The notes beneath the pieces are model-generated. The model searched no databases. It was not told the origin of the DNA and saw only the letters and a list, made by a program, of their open reading frames with translations. DNA of 64,000 bases from NCBI GenBank assembly GCA_049325475.1, contig JBMOLN010000004.1:124001-188000 (forward strand), in the 5' to 3' direction. A program made the position numbers and the translations under genes. The DNA is from MWCR01 sp049325475. GTDB taxonomy: Bacteria; Patescibacteriota; Patescibacteriia; 2-12-FULL-60-25. Shown here one piece after another: positions 23,653-32,897 of this stretch; within the stretch, counting starts at the first letter, position 1, and each line of letters begins with the position of its first letter.

Positions 23653-24948
23653 ATGCGAAAAATTCCGTTTCATAGAAGGATACTCCCTTGGTTGTTTGTT
23701 TTGATTTTTATTTTTATGGCGCCGGCTTTGGTTTTTTACACAGCCGGATACAGATGGAATTCCAAAAAAGGCGTTGTCGAGAGAAACGGCACCATGATTT
23801 TTGACAGTATGCCGAGGGCGGCGGGGATATATTTAAACGATCAAAAAATCAATGAACAAACCCCTGCGACATTGCAAAATGTGGCGCCGGGGAATTATTC
23901 AATAAAGTACAGTTTAGACGGCTATCATGACTGGCAAAAAAACCTGTCTGTTGAGCCGGAGCGAGTTACGTTTGCCAATACGGTTCACTTGTGGCAAAAG
24001 ACAGATCCGCAACTAATTGCAGATGCGGAAACCGATTTTACGATCAGCAATCCGAATCAAGATTATATAATCTATCAATTTAATAAAGATGATGCATCGT
24101 ATATTGGTTTGCTTAATTCAAAATCTACCGTGATTGATACAATCAAGCTGGAGGAAAAACTTGACCCGGTCTATTATGATTGGAGCGCGGATGGGGAAAA
24201 GGTTTTTTTAATCAGCCAAACAGACGGCACCCGGACAAAATGGCTGATTCAAACATCGCCATTGCAAGTTGTCGGTTTGAACGGAGGCAATTATCATTGG
24301 GAAAGATCACAGCTCATGGGTTATGGCGAAAATGATATTATTAACATTGCATCCGGCGGCGCGGTTTCCAGAAAGCCGAATCCGGACAGGATACATGACC
24401 AAATAAATAACAATCTTTTAAAGTACATTGAAAACGGTTCAAAACTGATTCTGCAGACCGGCAGTGCCTCCGAAGAAGGAATCGTTCTGCCCAGTGGGAA
24501 TTGGCAATTCCGTTATGATGATAATAATGAAATATTACTGCAAGACGATAACCGCTGGTTAAGAATATCATTAACCGGAGAAGCCTATTCATCCATACGC
24601 GCCAATGGACAATTTTTATCAAAAATAGAAATCAAAAGAGAGATTTATTATCTTTTATTGAATTATAATGAGTTATTTTATTGGGAGCCTGCCAATGAAC
24701 CGGAATTATTATACAGACAAAGCGAACCGATTATCGCGGCAGGCTGGCACCCGGACGGTATGGATGTTTTTATGGCTACGCAAAATGAAATTTTCATGAT
24801 TGAGCTGGATGAGCGCAACGGGCGGCACATAACAAAACTGGCTGAATTCGATTCAATTTACGGCGCCGCAATAGCTGATGATGAAATTATCATCTCGGGA
24901 ATTCGCGGCAATGAGAGCGGATTGTGGAGTTTGAGGATAACTGAATAA
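23653..24948 (+). CDS. Membrane-anchored PEGA-domain protein with C-terminal beta-propeller-like region
   Basis: 431 residues. Membrane helix at 12-32; residues 45-110 form a PEGA domain (IFDSMPRAAGIYLNDQKINEQTPATLQNVAPGNYSIK and so on, the usual PGxYxVxxxxxGY pattern). Residues 120-431 have repeated strand-turn units with DWSADGEKVFLIS and GWHPDGMDVFMAT, resembling TolB/WD-type blades. PEGA domains usually sit in extracytoplasmic surface proteins. No enzyme motif. Role unknown, probably envelope or cell-surface. Confidence 0.72.
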   Translation: MRKIPFHRRILPWLFVLIFIFMAPALVFYTAGYRWNSKKGVVERNGTMIFDSMPRAAGIYLNDQKINEQTPATLQNVAPGNYSIKYSLDGYHDWQKNLSVEPERVTFANTVHLWQKTDPQLIADAETDFTISNPNQDYIIYQFNKDDASYIGLLNSKSTVIDTIKLEEKLDPVYYDWSADGEKVFLISQTDGTRTKWLIQTSPLQVVGLNGGNYHWERSQLMGYGENDIINIASGGAVSRKPNPDRIHDQINNNLLKYIENGSKLILQTGSASEEGIVLPSGNWQFRYDDNNEILLQDDNRWLRISLTGEAYSSIRANGQFLSKIEIKREIYYLLLNYNELFYWEPANEPELLYRQSEPIIAAGWHPDGMDVFMATQNEIFMIELDERNGRHITKLAEFDSIYGAAIADDEIIISGIRGNESGLWSLRITE

Positions 24949-24949
24949 C

Positions 24950-25054
24950 GTATAACGCACATCGTATATCGTTGAGCCGAGTCGCGTTTAACGCGATGAG
25001 CTCGATCGAGTATCGTCTGACGTTTCACGTTACAAGTTATACGTTTCGCGAGTC
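24950..25054. repeat. Q-type repeat, copy 1
   Basis: It shares a 33-nt block (including CGAGTCGCGTTTAACGCGAT) and flanks with 61908-62024. The two ends are syllabic (CGTATAACG...CACGTTAC). The core GTCGCGTTTAACGCGAT is palindromic. Confidence 0.7.
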
Positions 25055-25064
25055 TAGTGTCTTT

Positions 25065-25892
25065 TCAGGACATCAAATTCGGATCTCTTTTTGATTTGGT
25101 TTGAACGGAAACCAATCGCTTGAATTCAGTATTGTATCGCTGAATCGCTTTTTCCAGATCCGGATGAAATTTACTTTTAAAATCATTGTCTTTTGCATAG
25201 TTTGACGCTTCAAGCAAAGCATCGTGCGTACCCGCATCAAAAAAACCTTTTTCTATTTTACGCACATCAAGCTCGCCCCATTCCAGATATTTTTTGTGCA
25301 AATCCACTATTTCCAACTCACCTCTATCTGATGGCTCTAAACTTTTTGCTATGCCACAAACTCGATTATCAAAAATATACATCCCGGGTATGGCGTAGTT
25401 GCTTTTTGGGGAAGTTGGCTTTTCTTCGATGGAAATTACCTTGTTTGACTCAGCATCAAATTCCACAACACCAAAGCGCTCGGGATCGGGCACCTGGCGC
25501 GCAAAGATGCGGCCGCCGCTTTTAAAGCTTTGTACAGCATCCGTAAAATCGTCTTCAAAGATGTTATCGCCTAAAATCATGGCTACCGGTTCGTCATCCA
25601 TAAAATCTTCACCCAAGATAAACGCTTCGGCCAAACCCCGAGGTTCGCGCTGTACAATAAAAGAGATGTTGATGCAGTGAGGCCTTAACATGGAGCCAAG
25701 AAGGTTAAGAAAACTTCCGGAATACTCGGGTGCCACAATAATAAGGATGTCTTTTATACCGGCTTTTACGAGCGTATTTAGCGGATAAAAAATCATAGGC
25801 CGGTCGTAAACCGGTAAAAGCTGTTTAGTCAAAACGGCCGTAAGAGGAAGAAGACGAGTTCCTGTGCCTCCGGCGAGAATTATGCCTTTCAT
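25065..25892 (-). CDS. rfbA: Glucose-1-phosphate thymidylyltransferase-like nucleotidyltransferase
   Basis: 275 residues. The signature MKGIILAGGTGTRLLPLT with Gly-rich loop and arginine, KQLLPVYDRPMIFYPL, LGDNIFEDDF and FDAGTHDALLEAS match RfbA/RmlA, which makes dTDP-glucose for rhamnose and related sugars. It is followed in the window by rfbB. The C-terminus is slightly shorter than the 290 residues typical of RmlA and ends in a variable tail. rfbC/rfbD are not in the window. Confidence 0.88.
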   Translation of the reverse strand: MKGIILAGGTGTRLLPLTAVLTKQLLPVYDRPMIFYPLNTLVKAGIKDILIIVAPEYSGSFLNLLGSMLRPHCINISFIVQREPRGLAEAFILGEDFMDDEPVAMILGDNIFEDDFTDAVQSFKSGGRIFARQVPDPERFGVVEFDAESNKVISIEEKPTSPKSNYAIPGMYIFDNRVCGIAKSLEPSDRGELEIVDLHKKYLEWGELDVRKIEKGFFDAGTHDALLEASNYAKDNDFKSKFHPDLEKAIQRYNTEFKRLVSVQTKSKRDPNLMS

Positions 25893-26021
25893 AGTCTTTA
25901 GACCTTAACGCCTAATATGAAATATTGCAAAAAGAATTCAGAATACGGTCTTCGGCCCCGAGGCTCAGACTCGAAGACAATTTAGCATTTAGCTGTATTC
26001 TATATTCAAAATTCTATATTC

Positions 26022-27044
26022 TTAGTTTGCGCGTAGAGCTTTTTCATCCCATTCAGCTTTGCGGTCGCGCAATTTTTGCACCCATTCAGGGTTGCTCAGA
26101 TACCAATCGACGGTTTGCTTAAGGCCTTCGGCGAATTTATCGCGAGTAAATTCCGGTTGCCAGCCCAGTGCCTCGATTTTTGAGGAATCAATGGCGTAAC
26201 GGCGGTCATGGCCTTTGCGATCTTCTACAAAATCGATCATTTCCTCACCAAGGTTGAAATGATCCAACAACATCTTGGTTAGCTCCAAGTTACTGCGCTC
26301 ATTATCCGAGCCAATATTATAAACTTGGCCGGGCTCGCCTTTATCGAGCAAAAGGCTTAAAGCGGAGGCGTGGTCGCGAACATGAATCCAATCGCGGACG
26401 TTTTTACCGTCGCCGTAGATGGGGACCTTTTCGCCGGCTGAAAGTCTGAAAATGAATGATGGAATGACTTTTTCCGGGAATTGATAGGGGCCGTAGTTAT
26501 TGGAACAGTGTGTGACCACTACAGGGGCTTTGTGTGTGACAAAATATGCATTACACATCAAATCTCCGCCGGCTTTAGCGGCCGCGTAAGGCATGTTGGG
26601 CATTATTGGAGTATGTTCGGTAAATTTATCACTTGAATCAAGCTCCAAAGCACCAAAAACTTCATCGGTTGAGACCTGAAGAAATTTTTTGATGTCGTTT
26701 AGCCTTACCGCATCCAAAATCATCTGCACGCCCAAGCTGTTCGTCAGCACAAAATCCTTGCATCCGCCGTGGATTGAGCGATCGACGTGGGTTTCGGCGG
26801 CAAAATTGATAATGTGATCGATGCTATGATCTTTAATTACTTTGTTTAACACATCGAGATCCGTGATATCGCCTTGCACAAAAGTATAACGCGGATCGTT
26901 TTCCAAATCCTTAAGATTATCAAGATTTCCCGCATAAGTCAGCTTATCAAAGTTGACGATTTTGACATCGGGGTCAGTCTCGAGCTTGTATCTGATAAAG
27001 TTGGAGCCAATAAAGCCGGCTCCGCCGCAAACCAATAAAACCAT
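26022..27044 (-). CDS. rfbB: dTDP-glucose 4,6-dehydratase
   Basis: 340 residues, short-chain dehydrogenase fold. NAD loop GGAGFIGSN, NFDKLTYAGNLDNL, AAETHVDRSI, STDEVFG, the catalytic YAAAKAGGD (Y-x3-K) and CSNNYGPYQFPEK are diagnostic of RfbB/RmlB. It turns dTDP-glucose into the 4-keto-6-deoxy sugar for surface polysaccharide. Same strand and pathway as rfbA, with a 129-bp gap that contains syllabic repeat. Confidence 0.94.
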   Translation of the reverse strand: MVLLVCGGAGFIGSNFIRYKLETDPDVKIVNFDKLTYAGNLDNLKDLENDPRYTFVQGDITDLDVLNKVIKDHSIDHIINFAAETHVDRSIHGGCKDFVLTNSLGVQMILDAVRLNDIKKFLQVSTDEVFGALELDSSDKFTEHTPIMPNMPYAAAKAGGDLMCNAYFVTHKAPVVVTHCSNNYGPYQFPEKVIPSFIFRLSAGEKVPIYGDGKNVRDWIHVRDHASALSLLLDKGEPGQVYNIGSDNERSNLELTKMLLDHFNLGEEMIDFVEDRKGHDRRYAIDSSKIEALGWQPEFTRDKFAEGLKQTVDWYLSNPEWVQKLRDRKAEWDEKALRAN

Positions 27045-27080
27045 AATAACAAGTACAAAGTGTAAAGTATAAAGAGTAAT

Positions 27081-27494
27081 TTAAGATGTAATGGCGTCTT
27101 TGAGCGTCGTGGCAATTAAAGCGGCCTCACCCTCGGCGTAGGCGATGCCCGGCCAGTGACGGTGGCCATCCCCCACTTTGCGCGGTATGACGTGAAAGTG
27201 GACGTGCGGGACGACTTGACCGGCGGCGGAGTAATTATTCTGGACTATATTAACACCTTCCACATCAGGCAGACTCATTAAAGCTTTCATGACTTTTTTT
27301 ACCGCCTGTACAGTAGGAAGAATTTGATCCTCGGGCAATTCAAGCAATTGTTCATGATGGGCTTTTGGTACGACCAGAGTGTGGCCGGGATTAACCGGGT
27401 TTATATCCAAAAATGCGATAACATCGTTATCCTCATAAACAATATCCGACTGCACGGATTTATTGGCAATTTTGCAAAAAAGGCAATTGTTCAT
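27081..27494 (-). CDS. HIT-family nucleotide hydrolase/transferase
   Basis: 137 residues. CLFCKI at the N-terminus, NPGHTLVVPKAH and the histidine triad HVHFHVIPR identify the HIT (HINT-type) family, which hydrolyses nucleotides linked to amines or phosphates. Substrate not predictable. Upstream of rfbB in the same direction. Confidence 0.92.
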   Translation of the reverse strand: MNNCLFCKIANKSVQSDIVYEDNDVIAFLDINPVNPGHTLVVPKAHHEQLLELPEDQILPTVQAVKKVMKALMSLPDVEGVNIVQNNYSAAGQVVPHVHFHVIPRKVGDGHRHWPGIAYAEGEAALIATTLKDAITS

Positions 27495-27637
27495 AATACT
27501 TAGTCGTTAGCAATCATGATTTAAAAGCTAAAATCTAGAATCTACAATCTGGCAGTTTTTTTTAAGCCTTGAGCTCAAGGCTGAAAGCTTATCGTAAGAT
27601 TTCAGATTTCAAATTTCAGATTACAGTGCTTGTTGAG

Positions 27638-28006
27638 TTATGGTTCGGTAAGCACAGCGTAAACCCAGGCTACTATACACAAACTGCCGGCAAAAACCAA
27701 CATCAAGGATTTATAGCCCGATCCGTCCAAAACTGTAAACAGGATAAAGATCAGTGCAATAGTTGTAATAACGGCAAAAATTATTTGGATTGTTTTGCTG
27801 AAGGTTCCGGATTCCCTGGTTATCACCAAGGTTGCCAGTATCAGAAAAAATGCCAATGGCAGAATGTTAATTATATCAAAAAAAGGCAAAACCGAACCCG
27901 GCATCAGCCATTCCAGCCCCAAAAAGGCGATAATCATAACCGTAACTGCCAGTGCGCAGTTTCTTAGAAATACCTTTCCGGCATCTTTTATGGATATGCT
28001 TATCAT
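27638..28006 (-). CDS. Small membrane protein, four predicted helices
   Basis: 122 residues from the ATG at 28006, which overlaps the stop of the upstream gene by 4 nt (ATGA), so the two are translationally coupled. Helices at about 16-36, 42-62, 70-92 and 97-118; charged residues are sparse. No family recognised. Probably a partner of the large anchored protein encoded upstream. Confidence 0.6.
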   Translation of the reverse strand: MISISIKDAGKVFLRNCALAVTVMIIAFLGLEWLMPGSVLPFFDIINILPLAFFLILATLVITRESGTFSKTIQIIFAVITTIALIFILFTVLDGSGYKSLMLVFAGSLCIVAWVYAVLTEP

Positions 28007-29487
28007 ATAATCCTGTGCCAGGCATTCCGCAGTTCGGCATAAAAAACATCCCACCAAGAACGGACTGTGCTATAGGGTCTGTGGTAAGTTAAAGTCATAC
28101 GGCGGATATCGACAGCGCCAGCGCGTGAAACAATACCCGGAGCTGACAGGACAAAGCGGATATTGTCCGCATTGGCCGGTATATCAAATGTGCCCCGCAT
28201 CTTCAACCATCCGTCACCCATGGCCATACTTTTTGTGTAATCCGTGCGTACGGCGACAATGCCTTCGGCTTGACCATTGGTAGCCGGTGTAAAACGCCTG
28301 GGTTCGGGCTCAAAAAAAGCACCCGGTGTTAAAGCAAAAAACCCGTCAGCAATCACGCGTACATCGCCCAAGGGAGAAAAGAACTGTACAGGCTCGGTTT
28401 GGGCATCGTAACGGTCCATGCGTACTGCCGTGTGGGTACTTAAAATCCTCTGTTGATAGGGACCAAAACCGATATCTTGCAATCCTTCTTTATGAAAAGT
28501 TTCCAGAACAATATGTCTGGCCGTGGTCCAGGCCGTAAAAGAACGCGGATTTTCTTCCCAGCCCACAACGTCGCCGATATTCAAACGCGGCCCGATAACC
28601 AAGTGTTCGTTTTTCGTAAAAATACGGCGGATAAAAACATCATCATCAGCCACAACATGGATCCGATATATACCGGGCTCCAGATTTTTTCTGGCAATTC
28701 TGACCGGAACGAGACTGCCATAACCCTCATCGCGGCTGCCGCTGGTGCCAACAGCATCGTTAGTGAGCGCTTTTCCGTCTTTAGAGATTGTTATTGCTAA
28801 AAGCCCGCCGCTCCGGTTGCGGTTAACGTCTTGAACTTCCAGGCGCATGTCTATCTGGCCATTGGCCGGCACTACCCAAAAATCATGCGCGCCTCTCAAT
28901 GAGACATCAAAACGCTGGTAAACTTCTGAAAGCATCGCATCCGCAATGGCGGGACCCGTGCTTGTGGCAAGCCAGGCCGCTAAGCCGCGAGTATCCGGAT
29001 CATCAAGCCGGCTGGAGCTTGTACCTTTGGCCACAAAACCCTTAACTCCGCCGGGAGATATCACTTTTTGATAATAATCATTATCCAAAACCTCGGAATA
29101 CCAAGGTATTAATTCCATTTGCTGTCCGGCCGCATCGTGGACTATGCCAAATTCAAGCAATGGCTGGTGCTGAACGCGGAATTCCATCTCCACATCAACC
29201 GTTTTATATGGTCCCGGTGTTCGGGCATTGATGTATACGGGATCCCCGATAATACGCTGACCATTCCAGTCTTCGCCGTAAAAATCCGACATGACAGCGC
29301 GTTCCGCCGGTAAAAATTGATATAAAAAAGCGCTGGTGCCGGTAAGGTCGCTTTCCGACCTAAAACTGCCGGATGCCGGGAATCTTAAACTTAAAATAAA
29401 AAATACAAAACCTACGCAGATTATCCAGGGAACTGCAGCAAAAGCGATAGCCAGCCATTTTGGTATTGTTATTTCGTTTAGATTCAT
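28003..29487 (-). CDS. Membrane-anchored extracytoplasmic protein, family unknown
   Basis: 494 residues from the ATG at 29487; the longer frame to 29547 runs into syllabic repeat. One helix near the N-terminus (about 11-32), then a long beta-rich extracytoplasmic part with repeated strand patterns (VEMEFRVQHQPLLEFGIVHD, MRLEVQDVNRNRSGGLLAITIS), a cell-surface beta-sandwich look, perhaps carbohydrate-binding-like. No catalytic motif. Coupled to the four-helix protein downstream. Lies among polysaccharide genes, so a role in envelope assembly is possible. Confidence 0.6.
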   Translation of the reverse strand: MNLNEITIPKWLAIAFAAVPWIICVGFVFFILSLRFPASGSFRSESDLTGTSAFLYQFLPAERAVMSDFYGEDWNGQRIIGDPVYINARTPGPYKTVDVEMEFRVQHQPLLEFGIVHDAAGQQMELIPWYSEVLDNDYYQKVISPGGVKGFVAKGTSSSRLDDPDTRGLAAWLATSTGPAIADAMLSEVYQRFDVSLRGAHDFWVVPANGQIDMRLEVQDVNRNRSGGLLAITISKDGKALTNDAVGTSGSRDEGYGSLVPVRIARKNLEPGIYRIHVVADDDVFIRRIFTKNEHLVIGPRLNIGDVVGWEENPRSFTAWTTARHIVLETFHKEGLQDIGFGPYQQRILSTHTAVRMDRYDAQTEPVQFFSPLGDVRVIADGFFALTPGAFFEPEPRRFTPATNGQAEGIVAVRTDYTKSMAMGDGWLKMRGTFDIPANADNIRFVLSAPGIVSRAGAVDIRRMTLTYHRPYSTVRSWWDVFYAELRNAWHRII

Positions 29488-29495
29488 TATTACTA

Positions 29496-29547
29496 ATATT
29501 ATAACGTCGATACGTCGGTAAGTCGATACGTCGGTAAGTCGCAACAT
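29496..29547. repeat. Syllabic CGTCGGTAAGTCGATA repeat
   Basis: Two to three tandem copies of TACGTCGGTAAGTCG. The theme CGATACGTCGGTAA also occurs inside the GT4-GT2 gene at 42506-42545. Confidence 0.65.
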
Positions 29548-29632
29548 GCGTTAACCCGTAGTCCCGTTATCCAGTCAGTCAGAGATCAACTCGCAATAAC
29601 TGTTTAACGGTTAAACTGGAGCACGTTTGAAT
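29548..29632 (+). repeat. Palindromic intergenic element, copy P3
   Basis: GCGTTAACCCGTAGTCCCG...CAACTCGCAATAACTG...TTAAACTGGAGCACG, same orientation. Confidence 0.7.
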
Positions 29633-29641
29633 CGTAGTTCG

Positions 29642-31378
29642 TTATTCCAGATCCACTTCCTCCCAAAGCGACGGATCCTCGTCCCAATTTCCTTCTTCGT
29701 CAATGAATTCAGGCAATTCAATATCACCGGCATTATATGAATCTTCAAACTCTTGCATTACTTTCGCAGAAACAAACTCATACATTGTTTGGTTGCCGTT
29801 TGTGAAAACAGGAAACAAAATTATTCCCTTTTCCCTCCATTGTCGTTCTCCCATCTCATCTTGCGTCGGCAAATATAGCGCGTTGTATATAAACAAGTCG
29901 GATATTTCGATGATTTTCTGCGTATCAGGCAACGGTGAAACCACGTCGTATAAAGGGTAGAAAATTTTATCGCTCCGATCCGAGAAGATCAGCGTCGGTT
30001 CATCAAAAAACTTAACTGTTTCATTGCGTATTTCATGATATCGCCCCAATTCCGACTCGACCGACAAGATGCCTTCATTATCTCGGATAAATGCAGTCCA
30101 TTGACCAAAGGCGATTAACACAATTGCCAAACAAATGGATATGATTTTTGTGCTCCAACTGGTCCACAGCCGATTAATAATATAGCCGGCGCCGAGCGCA
30201 TATAAGATGCCAATCGGCAAAATATAACGCAAAAACGAATTACCCAAACTGACCTGATTTATACGAACATGATCTTGATATAAACCGTTTCCGTAAAAAA
30301 CAATCAGAATGAAAGCCGTCCAGGTCAAGGCCAGCAAAGCCCAGCGGTTTTTGCCCCGCCAGGCTTTTTCTTTTAATAAAAAGAATATGACCGCAAATAA
30401 AACCAAGGTATAAAGCCAAAAATATTTAATTAAATAATTTTCGAAATTCCAAAGTATATTTTTAGGATGAAAAGAAAACGGCAAAGCGCTCCAAATTGAA
30501 ATATTTTTACTGTGCAGCTCGGTACCGAACCGATCTTCGCCGCCCGCCGCACTCTCGGCGACTCCTGTGTGGCGGATTTGATAACCGCTTGTCAACCAAG
30601 TGCCGTAAGTTTGTTTGCCGATATAGGCGCCGGCAAAAATAAAAATTGACGCGGCGGCGATAAATAAAGCCGCGTAAACCAATATGCGTCGTCGTGTAAA
30701 TTTTTGCAAAAGACCCTCACCGGCATTTGTTTTATAGTGAAGCAAGGTAAAAACCACTAGAGGTAATAACCAAATAAGTTCCAGCGGCCGGATTGCCGCA
30801 GCAAGGCCGAAAATCAGACCCGCAAACAATATTTTTATCCAATTGAGTTTGATTGCCAGAGCCCACCAGATCCAGATCGCGATACAGGCGATGCTGATCT
30901 GCGGAAAAGAACCTCGGTTGGCATACAACAATACCAAGGGGAATGTGAGCCAAATGATTAAGGTTAGGTATTTTACTATAGGCGGCCATTTCGGGGGTAA
31001 AATTTTCCAAAAAGCATAAGCCGTGACCATCACAAGCAGAGGAGCGTAAAACAAAATTCCCAAAAATCCGAAAATTTTATAAATAACCGCCAGAATTATA
31101 ACCATGCCCAAAAAAGCAACAGGCGCCATGGCGCCCGATTCGGGCAAATACACATAACTGCGCGGATGAGCCCAGGGAAAATCTCTTAAATATTCTTTAA
31201 TTTCCAAAACACTGCCCGTATCGGCAAGCCTGATTGCAGACTGCACATTGGCTGTTTCATCCGGACTCATCCACATATCACCTTGGCTGAAAGGAATTCT
31301 AAAAAATTGCAAAAATACCGCAAAAAGCAGAATTATGGCAGATATCCACAAAAAGGGTCGTATATTCATAATAGACAT
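29642..31378 (-). CDS. GT-C-type membrane glycosyltransferase (PMT/ArnT-like)
   Basis: 578 residues, about 11 membrane helices; ATG at 31378 or 31369. The first extracytoplasmic loop carries MSPDETANVQSAI, a D-E pair in the position of the GT-C catalytic acid/metal site. A soluble C-terminal domain ends in an acidic tail (DEEGNWDEDPSLWEEVDLE). GT-C enzymes use polyprenyl-phosphate sugars on the outside of the membrane, fitting the surrounding polysaccharide genes. Acceptor unknown. Confidence 0.72.
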   Translation of the reverse strand: MSIMNIRPFLWISAIILLFAVFLQFFRIPFSQGDMWMSPDETANVQSAIRLADTGSVLEIKEYLRDFPWAHPRSYVYLPESGAMAPVAFLGMVIILAVIYKIFGFLGILFYAPLLVMVTAYAFWKILPPKWPPIVKYLTLIIWLTFPLVLLYANRGSFPQISIACIAIWIWWALAIKLNWIKILFAGLIFGLAAAIRPLELIWLLPLVVFTLLHYKTNAGEGLLQKFTRRRILVYAALFIAAASIFIFAGAYIGKQTYGTWLTSGYQIRHTGVAESAAGGEDRFGTELHSKNISIWSALPFSFHPKNILWNFENYLIKYFWLYTLVLFAVIFFLLKEKAWRGKNRWALLALTWTAFILIVFYGNGLYQDHVRINQVSLGNSFLRYILPIGILYALGAGYIINRLWTSWSTKIISICLAIVLIAFGQWTAFIRDNEGILSVESELGRYHEIRNETVKFFDEPTLIFSDRSDKIFYPLYDVVSPLPDTQKIIEISDLFIYNALYLPTQDEMGERQWREKGIILFPVFTNGNQTMYEFVSAKVMQEFEDSYNAGDIELPEFIDEEGNWDEDPSLWEEVDLE

Positions 31379-31416
31379 GCTACATGCTTGCTTGCGTTTA
31401 TGCTAGTTTATAGTAT

Positions 31417-32895
31417 ATGAAAATATATTTTCGTATATTTTGTGTATTGATTGCATTAACCATGACCCTGCCCCGGCAAGCATTGTTTGCGCAGGAAATA
31501 CCGGGTTTGCGTATTGATTCCATCGGTTTTAATCCCAACTTCATACTCACTGATGATGATATTTTTGATATCAACGGAATGAACTATGATTATTTAAAGA
31601 ATTTTTTGCGCAGCAAAGGCCGTTTAGCGGATCTAAAAGTTATGGATACTGACGGAGAAATGAAGCCGGCGGTTGATATAATTTGGCGCGTTTCCAATGT
31701 ATACAAAATTAATCCAAAGTACTTAGTGGCTTTATTGCAAAAAGAACAATCATTGGTGGAAGACCCTGATCCGAGTGAAAGACAGCTGGATTGGGCAACA
31801 GGATACGCGGTTTGCGACTCATGCAGCAAAGACGATCCGGATATCCAGGATTTCAGAGGTTTCGCGAATCAATTGGAATACGCGGCCAGACAGCACAGAG
31901 AAAAATATTTGATGCAGCTGCTTACGACGGGAACGACTATCGCAGGCAAAGGAATGGGCATATCCATGAATATTGACGGCATAGAGGTTATTCCTCAAAA
32001 TAAAGCCACTGCCATGCTGTATTCCTATACTCCGCACATACACGGCAATAAAGTTTTGTGGACCATATGGCAGAGATGGTTTGCTCTAACATATCCTACG
32101 GGAACCATCATCAAGGGCATGCCCAGTGAAAATATTTATTTGATACAAAACGGACAAAAACGCGAGTTTGAATCAATAAATGTACTGCTTTCAATGACAA
32201 GTTTGGATAAGGTGCTGGAAGCATCCGATTCGGAGCTGTCATCATACGCAAACGGGGATCCCATGAAGTTTCCCAAATATTCGTTGTTAAGGGTTCCGCA
32301 AGGTACAATCTATCTTTTGGCATCAGACGGCAAGCGCAGAATCTCGAGTATGGAGGTTTTTCGAAAATTCGGTTTTATTGAAGATGAGATAATTCATGTA
32401 GAAGATGAAGACGTGACTGATATACCGGACGCGGAAGCTATAAATGAAGAAACGGTCTTTCCTCAAGGAGCATTGGTTAAATCCGATAAATCCAGCACGG
32501 TTTGGTATGTTGAGAACGGCAAAAAATACGCTCTGCTGGATGAAGTATTTTTAAAATTATATTTTACAAGAAGACCCATAAAGACACTCCCGCAAGAAGA
32601 GATAGACGGATATAAAGATTCAGGATTTTACTCATTGCATAATGGGGAGTTGGTAAAAGGTGATGATCCCACGGTATTTGTTGTTGAAGATTCCGTTCTG
32701 CGGCCGATCGCTTCGGGGGAAGTATTTGAATCGCTTGGCTGGAAGTGGCAAAATATAGTCAATGTTCCGGACCGTGTTTTATTAACATATCAAACCGGCG
32801 ATCCTGTTAAATTGCAAAATCGCGATATTACGGAAGAAAACTTTAATAACCAAAATTTAGAAACTTATTCACAAATCTCCCAAGTTAATCAATAA
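31417..32895 (+). CDS. Secreted protein with lysozyme-like domain and C-terminal surface repeats
   Basis: 492 residues. Signal peptide of about 25 residues ending ALFAQ. Residues 60-215 resemble a lytic-enzyme/lysozyme fold (INPKYLVALLQKEQSLVE with a candidate catalytic glutamate, then DWATGYAVCDSC and a Tyr-rich helix); hydrolase activity is inferred. Residues 225-475 hold at least three repeats of a GxLVKxxxxxxVWYVxxGKKYxLLDEVF type that also occur in the dacA-like protein at 55730-57118, including the shared SGEVFESLG segment. The repeats probably bind the wall or a surface polymer. Confidence 0.65.
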   Translation: MKIYFRIFCVLIALTMTLPRQALFAQEIPGLRIDSIGFNPNFILTDDDIFDINGMNYDYLKNFLRSKGRLADLKVMDTDGEMKPAVDIIWRVSNVYKINPKYLVALLQKEQSLVEDPDPSERQLDWATGYAVCDSCSKDDPDIQDFRGFANQLEYAARQHREKYLMQLLTTGTTIAGKGMGISMNIDGIEVIPQNKATAMLYSYTPHIHGNKVLWTIWQRWFALTYPTGTIIKGMPSENIYLIQNGQKREFESINVLLSMTSLDKVLEASDSELSSYANGDPMKFPKYSLLRVPQGTIYLLASDGKRRISSMEVFRKFGFIEDEIIHVEDEDVTDIPDAEAINEETVFPQGALVKSDKSSTVWYVENGKKYALLDEVFLKLYFTRRPIKTLPQEEIDGYKDSGFYSLHNGELVKGDDPTVFVVEDSVLRPIASGEVFESLGWKWQNIVNVPDRVLLTYQTGDPVKLQNRDITEENFNNQNLETYSQISQVNQ

Positions 32896-32897
32896 AT

